From Parabacteroides faecis (GTDB lineage Bacteria; Bacteroidota; Bacteroidia; Bacteroidales; Tannerellaceae), in the NCBI RefSeq assembly GCF_014647375.1, contig NZ_BMPB01000008.1:1-64000 (forward strand): 64,000 nucleotides of DNA. Reading direction: 5' to 3'. This document shows, one piece after another, positions 59,699-64,000 of the stretch. The position numbers and the translations under genes are program-made. How positions within the stretch are numbered: position 1 is the first letter of the stretch; every line of letters begins with the position of its first letter. Under the pieces are notes generated by a model. That model worked only from the letters and a program-made list of their open reading frames with translations. It made no database searches and was not told the DNA's origin.

Positions 59699-61036
59699 TT
59701 ATTGTAATCTGAAAATAACAGGTACAGTATAAGCGACTCTTATGATTTCACCTGATTTGTTTTTACCCGGAGTCCATTTAGGCATTAATTTAACAACCCG
59801 TAAGGCTTCTGCATCCAGCGAAGGAGAGATGCTGCGTACAACTTTGATGTCTGATATGCTACCATCTTTCTCTACGATAAATGTCAGAGACACACGCCCT
59901 TCTTCTTTCTTTTCAAAAGCCTCTGTCGGATACTTTATGCTTTTTGATAAAAACTGTAACAGCGCTTCCTGTCCACCTGGAAATTCAGGCATCACTTCAC
60001 AAACAGTGTGCACTTTGTCATCATCCGGAGGAAGCGGTGCTTCCGCTATCGTTGCCGGGACAAATTCGGGAGTCGTTGCAGCAACAAGCGCTTTAGGGGC
60101 TTCCGTTGTCCGGCTATTTACAATCCGCGCCATTACATCGATGTTGTTGAATAACAACATGGCAGCAGCCATCGGGATTAATGCCAGATACTTTACTTTT
60201 CCGACATTATTCGTCCTTTTTTTGTTTAACATAGAAATTCTCTTTTTTAATGGTAAGACACTGAAATTATTATATAGATTTGCTATAGCCGTATCTGAAT
60301 GTTCCAATCCTATGAGGTGATACTGATATTTTTTCTTGTTGTATCCGGCATGCATAACTTCCTGATCTGCCAGATATTCCAGGTTTATGCCGATCTCTTT
60401 CTTGAAGAGCCACACAAACGGATTTATCCAGCAAATAACAGAAACCAACTCTCCGAGCAAGACATCGAAAGAGTGAACTTGCCGGACATGGGCCGCTTCA
60501 TGCTGGAGTATTTCTCCCAATATGAGCTCATTCTGTAGTTTCGCAGGGATGAAGATCCATCGGAAAAAAGAATAAGGTTCTTCCGTTTCCGGGATCAGAT
60601 ATACCTTAATTCCGTCGATCATACGCTTTTTACTCCGCCGATGTGTTACGAATAAATTTATCATTTCAGCTATGCACCGGATGGTTAAGATCAGCACTCC
60701 GGACAGATAGATGATGATAAAGCCGTTCATGCCTGCTTTTCCCCAATCCATATTCGCTTCATTGGCCGTTTTGTCCATACTTGCGGCAGCCTCGACAGGT
60801 ATCTCCTTGGGTAAGATCGTTGAATAATAGGAAATCATTTCCGATATGGTCGGACGTGTTGACAGCCAATTACTGATATCAGGCAATTGATATAGAAAAG
60901 CGATCAGCAACATGCCCAATAACGTTATCCGTCTCAGTCCGAAAAATGTATCATTACGGAATAACAGGCGGTAACTTATATAAAGTAAAGCCAACGCCAG
61001 GTTTACTTTGATGAAATAGATAAATAGCGGCGTCAT
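59699..61036 (-). CDS. BlaR1-type M56 metallopeptidase fused to a TonB C-terminal domain
   Basis: A 445-residue inner-membrane protein. Helices at about 5-22, 36-52, 103-122, 190-212 and 283-300 frame an M56 peptidase with the zinc motif HEAAH (near 180). After the last helix, a periplasmic linker (about 300-350) leads to a TonB C-terminal domain (about 355-445: GRVSLTFIVEKDGSISDIKV, LDAEALRVVKLMPKWTPG). M56 proteins cleave BlaI-type repressors; the TonB part normally contacts outer-membrane receptors. It starts 17 bp after blaI. Confidence 0.9.
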   Translation of the reverse strand: MTPLFIYFIKVNLALALLYISYRLLFRNDTFFGLRRITLLGMLLIAFLYQLPDISNWLSTRPTISEMISYYSTILPKEIPVEAAASMDKTANEANMDWGKAGMNGFIIIYLSGVLILTIRCIAEMINLFVTHRRSKKRMIDGIKVYLIPETEEPYSFFRWIFIPAKLQNELILGEILQHEAAHVRQVHSFDVLLGELVSVICWINPFVWLFKKEIGINLEYLADQEVMHAGYNKKKYQYHLIGLEHSDTAIANLYNNFSVLPLKKRISMLNKKRTNNVGKVKYLALIPMAAAMLLFNNIDVMARIVNSRTTEAPKALVAATTPEFVPATIAEAPLPPDDDKVHTVCEVMPEFPGGQEALLQFLSKSIKYPTEAFEKKEEGRVSLTFIVEKDGSISDIKVVRSISPSLDAEALRVVKLMPKWTPGKNKSGEIIRVAYTVPVIFRLQ

Positions 61037-61053
61037 AGCAGAGCGTTTTTTAA

Positions 61054-61413
61054 TTATTCTTCATTTTCAATCAGGTTCATCAAATCCTGCAGATCGCTTT
61101 TAGATAACTTCCGGTCTTTTACAAAAAACGTAACCATTTCTTTGTAAGAGCCCGTAAAGTAGTCCCTGACAACATTCGACATGAAAGTCCGCTTGTAGTC
61201 TGCCTCTTTGATCAAAGGTGAGAATTCGGTAATTGTTCCGTACTTCTTCGGCGAGACATATTTTTTACGTTCCAGGTTGCGCACAACGGATGCGACACTG
61301 GTATAAGGAGGACGGGGTTCCTGCATTTCATTCAGGATATCCCGGATAAAGCAAGGACCTAACTTCCATATATACAACATGATCTCTTCTTCTTGTGCTG
61401 TCAATCGTTCCAT
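61054..61413 (-). CDS. blaI: BlaI/MecI/CopY family repressor
   Basis: A 119-residue winged-helix repressor: LTAQEEEIMLYIWKLGP at the start, recognition-helix region YTSVASVVRNLERKKYVSPKKYG (about 37-59), and a C-terminal dimerisation part that BlaR1-like peptidases cleave. It is paired with blaR1-tonB and preceded by a palindrome over its own promoter, so it likely represses its own operon. Its target need not be the beta-lactamase at 50689, which has a different regulator next to it. Confidence 0.92.
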   Translation of the reverse strand: MERLTAQEEEIMLYIWKLGPCFIRDILNEMQEPRPPYTSVASVVRNLERKKYVSPKKYGTITEFSPLIKEADYKRTFMSNVVRDYFTGSYKEMVTFFVKDRKLSKSDLQDLMNLIENEE

Positions 61414-61453
61414 CTGTCTATAATTTTCTGATTAATAGTCTACTATTTTTTAG

Positions 61454-61484
61454 CAAATCTACTAATATTTAGTAGATATACAAC
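61454..61484 (-). promoter_or_regulatory. blaI promoter with overlapping palindromic operator
   Basis: On the minus strand, GTTG (61481-61484), 19 bp, TAGATTTG (61454-61461). The perfect palindrome ATCTACTAA-N3-TTAGTAGAT (61457-61477) covers the space between and part of the -7 box. A second, weaker palindrome AATAGT-CT-ACTATT sits at 61434-61447. This is where a dimeric BlaI repressor would block transcription. Confidence 0.7.
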
Positions 61485-61626
61485 CGGAAGCCTTGTAAAT
61501 ATTGTTAAAGGGGACCAAATACTATTGTGTCATTGCAGGGGTAATACTACTGCAAATGTCGGATGCTTGCTAGTTGCCTATGTAATACCTATATAAAAGT
61601 ACTTTTTTCATGTTACTGACAACTGG

Positions 61627-61708
61627 TGCCATTACTATGGCAAAAGAGTGCCACAGGCATGGCACAGTAATGCCACTAGCTTGGCACTCTTCTGCCAACG
61701 TTGTGGCA
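61627..61708. repeat. 11-bp phased array of alternating TGCCA/TGGCA half-sites
   Basis: Eight 5-bp cores start exactly 11 bp apart: TGCCA at 61627, 61649, 61671 and 61693; TGGCA at 61638, 61660, 61682 and 61704. Spacers are 6 bp; spacer AAAGAG (61643) is nearly complementary to CTCTTC (61687), and TTACTA (61632) to CAGTAA (61665). It lies about 90 bp upstream of the nspC -7 box and 140 bp from the blaI promoter. The arrangement is too regular to be chance. Confidence 0.9.
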
Positions 61709-61795
61709 GAGGGTTTACTCTCTTATCTGTATTAAGATTTGTAGCTGACGTTATCTTCTTCCGCTTGGTATACTGGGATATTCTGAATATAACAT

Positions 61796-61803
61796 TATCT
61801 TTG
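61796..61803 (+). promoter_or_regulatory. -7 box for nspC
   Basis: TATCTTTG, 29 bp upstream of the ATG. A weak CTGG lies 19 bp farther upstream. Confidence 0.5.
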
Positions 61804-61832
61804 TAGCTTATTTAATTGAATAAAGAAACTAA

Positions 61833-62972
61833 ATGATCGATTTCAACGTAATACCATCTCCTTGTTATGTGATGGAAGAGAAACTGCTTCGTAATAACCT
61901 GGCACTTATTAAAAGTGTAAAAGAGCGGGCAGGAGTGAATATAATTCTTGCATTCAAGGCATTCGCTTTGTGGAAATCTTTTCCGATCGTTCGTGAGTAT
62001 ATACCGTATTCAACGGCCAGTTCGAAGTTTGAAGCACAGTTGGCTTTTGAAGAAATGGGAAGTCCGGCTCATACGTATTCCCCGGCTTATACGGAAGCTG
62101 ATTTTCCTGCCATATTGAAATATAGCAGTCATATAACTTTCAATTCGTTATCTCAGTTTGAGCGTTTTTATCCGATGGTAAAAGCGGATGGGAACCGGGT
62201 CTCATGCGGTTTGCGCATCAATCCGGAATATTCGGATGTGGAAACCGAGTTATACAATCCTTGCGCACCGGGTTCAAGGATGGGAGTTATTTCAGACCTG
62301 TTGGGCGACAAGTTACCGGAAGGAGTAGAAGGACTCCATTTTCATACGCTTTGCGAATCCTCTTCGTATGATCTGGAAAAAACATTGGGGGAAGTGGAAA
62401 AGCGTTTCGGACGTTTCCTTCCTCATATCAAATGGTTGAATATGGGAGGCGGACATCTGATGACACGAAAAGGATATGACACGGAACACCTGATATCTTT
62501 ACTTCAGTCATTCAAGGCTAAATACCCTAATTTAGAAATCATTATGGAACCGGGAAGTGCTTTTGCCTGGCAAACAGGCTTCCTGTTGACCACAGTTGTG
62601 GATATCGTGGAGAACCACGGTATAAAGACTGCTATAATCGATGCGTCGTTTACCTGCCACATGCCGGATTGCCTGGAAATGCCGTATAAGCCGGCCATCC
62701 GTAATGCCACTGACCGGATAGAAGGAAAACCGACTTACCGTATCGGTGGAAACAGTTGCCTGAGCGGTGATTATATGGGAGACTGGTCGTTTGATGAACC
62801 GTTGAAAATAGGAGATAAGATTATCTTTGAAGATATGATCCATTATACAATCGTAAAAACGTCCATGTTCAACGGAATACCACATCCGTCATTGGCTCTG
62901 TGGAGTAAGGATGACAAACTGGTTCTATACCGGACATTCGGCTACGAAGATTATAAAGGGAGAAATGGTTAA
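61833..62972 (+). CDS. nspC: Carboxynorspermidine/carboxyspermidine decarboxylase
   Basis: A 379-residue PLP enzyme of the alanine-racemase fold that makes spermidine (or norspermidine) by decarboxylating carboxyspermidine; gut Bacteroidales use this route. The PLP lysine is in LAFKAFALW (Lys near 42), with HTLCESS (near 173), a glycine-rich phosphate loop MGGGHL (near 210), EPGSAFAWQTG (near 236) and GNSCLSGDYMGDW (near 308), which holds the active-site Cys and Asp. Length is typical. Single gene next to ftsY. Confidence 0.94.
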   Translation: MIDFNVIPSPCYVMEEKLLRNNLALIKSVKERAGVNIILAFKAFALWKSFPIVREYIPYSTASSKFEAQLAFEEMGSPAHTYSPAYTEADFPAILKYSSHITFNSLSQFERFYPMVKADGNRVSCGLRINPEYSDVETELYNPCAPGSRMGVISDLLGDKLPEGVEGLHFHTLCESSSYDLEKTLGEVEKRFGRFLPHIKWLNMGGGHLMTRKGYDTEHLISLLQSFKAKYPNLEIIMEPGSAFAWQTGFLLTTVVDIVENHGIKTAIIDASFTCHMPDCLEMPYKPAIRNATDRIEGKPTYRIGGNSCLSGDYMGDWSFDEPLKIGDKIIFEDMIHYTIVKTSMFNGIPHPSLALWSKDDKLVLYRTFGYEDYKGRNG

Positions 62973-63036
62973 GTTGACAGTTTACAAGTGACAGTTTTTA
63001 GATAACTTTCCACTGTCAACTGTCACCTGTCAACTA
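62972..63036. repeat. Heptad inverted repeat (GTTGACA/CTGTCAA units)
   Basis: Left arm in 7-bp steps (GTTGACA, GTTTACA, AGTGACA) and right arm in inverted 7-bp steps (ACTGTCA twice, CCTGTCA), about ten bases between them. It fills the nspC-ftsY gap and has the same design as the element at 42469-42549 with a different unit. Confidence 0.65.
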
Positions 63037-63094
63037 AAAAAGTTGTAACTTAGCGGTCTCATTCTAAGCAGAAATAAATTAAGCGGATTAATAT

Positions 63095-64000
63095 ATGGGT
63101 ATTTTTAGCTTTTTCAGTAAAGAAAAAAAGGAAACTTTAGACAAAGGGTTATCTAAGACCAAAGAAAATGTTTTTTCTAAACTCACCAGGGCCATTGCCG
63201 GTAAGAGCAAAGTCGATGATGAAGTATTGGATAACCTGGAAGAGGTGCTTATTACTTCCGATGTCGGTGTAGACACAACGTTGAAGATCATCGAACGCAT
63301 CGAGAAGCGCGTAGCCCGTGACAAATATGTGACTACCCAGGAACTGACAACATTGTTGCGTGATGAAATCGCAACTCTGCTGACCGAAAATAATACGGAA
63401 GATGCTGAAAGTTTTACTCTGCCGGAAGATAAAAAGCCTTATGTCATTATGGTGGTCGGTGTGAACGGGGTCGGTAAAACGACTACGATCGGAAAGCTCG
63501 CTTATCAGTTCAAGAAAGCCGGGAAAAATGTTTACCTGGGAGCTGCCGATACATTCCGTGCAGCGGCTGTGGAGCAACTCGTTATCTGGAGTGAACGTGT
63601 CGGTGTCCCTATCGTAAAACAGAAAATGGGTTCAGATCCGGCTTCTGTGGCATTCGATACGCTTAGTTCGGCCAAGGCTAATAATGCCGATGTGGTGATT
63701 ATCGATACGGCAGGTCGTCTGCATAACAAGATAAACCTGATGAATGAGCTGACCAAGATCAAGAATGTGATGAAGAAAGTCATTCCGGATGCTCCCCACG
63801 AAGTTTTACTGGTGCTGGACGGTTCCACAGGGCAAAATGCTTTTGAACAGGCTAAGCAGTTTACGGCCGCAACGGAGGTGAATGCGTTGGCTGTCACTAA
63901 ATTGGACGGAACAGCTAAAGGAGGTGTGGTGATCGGTATTTCCGACCATTTCCGTATCCCAGTGAAATATATCGGTCTGGGTGAAGGGATGGAAGATCTG
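63095..64000 (+). CDS. ftsY: Signal recognition particle receptor FtsY (5' part, runs off the window)
   Basis: The first 302 codons of FtsY, the SRP receptor GTPase that brings ribosomes making membrane proteins to the translocon. ATG at 63095 (MGIFSFFSKEKK). The N domain is at about 20-105, then the G domain: G1 GVNGVGKTTT (near 129), G2 DTFRAAAVEQL (near 152), G3 DTAGRLHNK (near 206), G4 TKLDGTAKGG (near 269), and GLGEGMEDL at the edge. The acidic A domain of E. coli FtsY is missing, as in many non-proteobacteria. Only a short C-terminal piece should lie outside. Confidence 0.96.
   Translation, partial: MGIFSFFSKEKKETLDKGLSKTKENVFSKLTRAIAGKSKVDDEVLDNLEEVLITSDVGVDTTLKIIERIEKRVARDKYVTTQELTTLLRDEIATLLTENNTEDAESFTLPEDKKPYVIMVVGVNGVGKTTTIGKLAYQFKKAGKNVYLGAADTFRAAAVEQLVIWSERVGVPIVKQKMGSDPASVAFDTLSSAKANNADVVIIDTAGRLHNKINLMNELTKIKNVMKKVIPDAPHEVLLVLDGSTGQNAFEQAKQFTAATEVNALAVTKLDGTAKGGVVIGISDHFRIPVKYIGLGEGMEDL

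Larger units (their letters stand above)
61414..61832. other. Divergent intergenic region between blaI and nspC
   Basis: 419 bp with no gene. From left to right: a small palindrome (61434-61447), the blaI promoter with overlapping operator (61454-61484), an AT-rich part, the 11-bp phased TGCCA/TGGCA array (61627-61708) and the nspC -7 box (61796-61803). Confidence 0.6.

Noticed and set aside
61627-61708. Array as an ordinary terminator
   Set aside because: No T-run, and it lies between divergent promoters far from any gene end; eight phased cores are not needed for a terminator hairpin.
1-64000. tRNA, rRNA or known riboswitch
   Set aside because: No cloverleaf-like or ribosomal sequence and no recognisable riboswitch core (for example TPP, cobalamin, SAM) was seen in the gaps I read; a covariance-model search was not possible.

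Overview
The window looks like chromosome of a gut Bacteroidales bacterium, most likely Parabacteroides or a close relative. The basis is Bacteroidetes-type -7 boxes (TAnnTTTG) before many genes, signal peptides ending in AQ/QAQ and SCN/ACS lipoboxes, many lineage-typical families (DUF3857, OMP beta-barrel with wHTH partner, BlaR1-TonB hybrids, PCMD/DUF4925 lipoproteins, DUF6722, NspC), and glycan-foraging enzymes (GH84, GH33). Genus is inferred from gene content only. There are no rRNA or tRNA genes, no insertion sequence with a transposase, no phage and no CRISPR array that I can see.

Layout. 0-13 kb: a TlpA-type thioredoxin, ygiQ divergent from a malate/lactate-type dehydrogenase, an S9 peptidase, a methyltransferase coupled to ispE, an acyltransferase-3 membrane protein, and a folC-MFS pair. 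13-19 kb: a secreted GH84 hexosaminidase and two tandem DUF3857/transglutaminase-fold proteins, one of which has lost its catalytic cysteine. 19-27 kb: a menaquinone block on the minus strand, with a MenC-MenE fusion, MenB, MenD, MenF and a HAD-hotdog fusion that is a good candidate for the DHNA-CoA thioesterase step. 27-33 kb: a UPF1-like helicase, a glycine-zipper lipoprotein, a PepSY-like membrane protein, a UPF0597 (cysteine desulfidase-like) protein and a compact, AT-rich GH33 sialidase. 34-38 kb: a three-gene biotin-dependent acyl-CoA carboxylase and a CDGSH protein. 38-41 kb: two cell-surface lipoproteins with near-identical leaders. 41-47 kb: LptF/G permease, tgt, a polyferredoxin plus DUF362 iron-sulfur operon, and yjbQ. 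47-50.7 kb: acetyltransferase, DUF3737 and PatB-type lyase. 50.7-55 kb: a class A (subclass A2) beta-lactamase behind a membrane-anchored winged-helix regulator, divergent from an outer-membrane barrel gene, with four 11-bp direct repeats (TGTCA type) between them. 55-64 kb: PcrA/UvrD helicase, small membrane proteins, a BlaI/BlaR1-TonB/TlpA cluster, nspC and the 5' part of ftsY.

The most unusual signal is non-coding. Three intergenic regions (24.4, 47.6 and 61.6 kb) carry arrays of short inverted half-sites in strict helical register: 5-bp cores every 11 bp, alternating in orientation (TGCCA/TGGCA eight times; GGAAA-GGGAA/TTTCC-TTCCC nine times), or a 22-bp repeat of ACAATTGT. Core sequences differ between arrays but the architecture is the same, and some 6-bp spacers are also reverse complements of each other. 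Two further intergenic elements (42.5 and 63.0 kb) are built the same way from 7-bp units. I know of no named family that explains the 11-bp arrays, and they are the main candidate for an undescribed system here.
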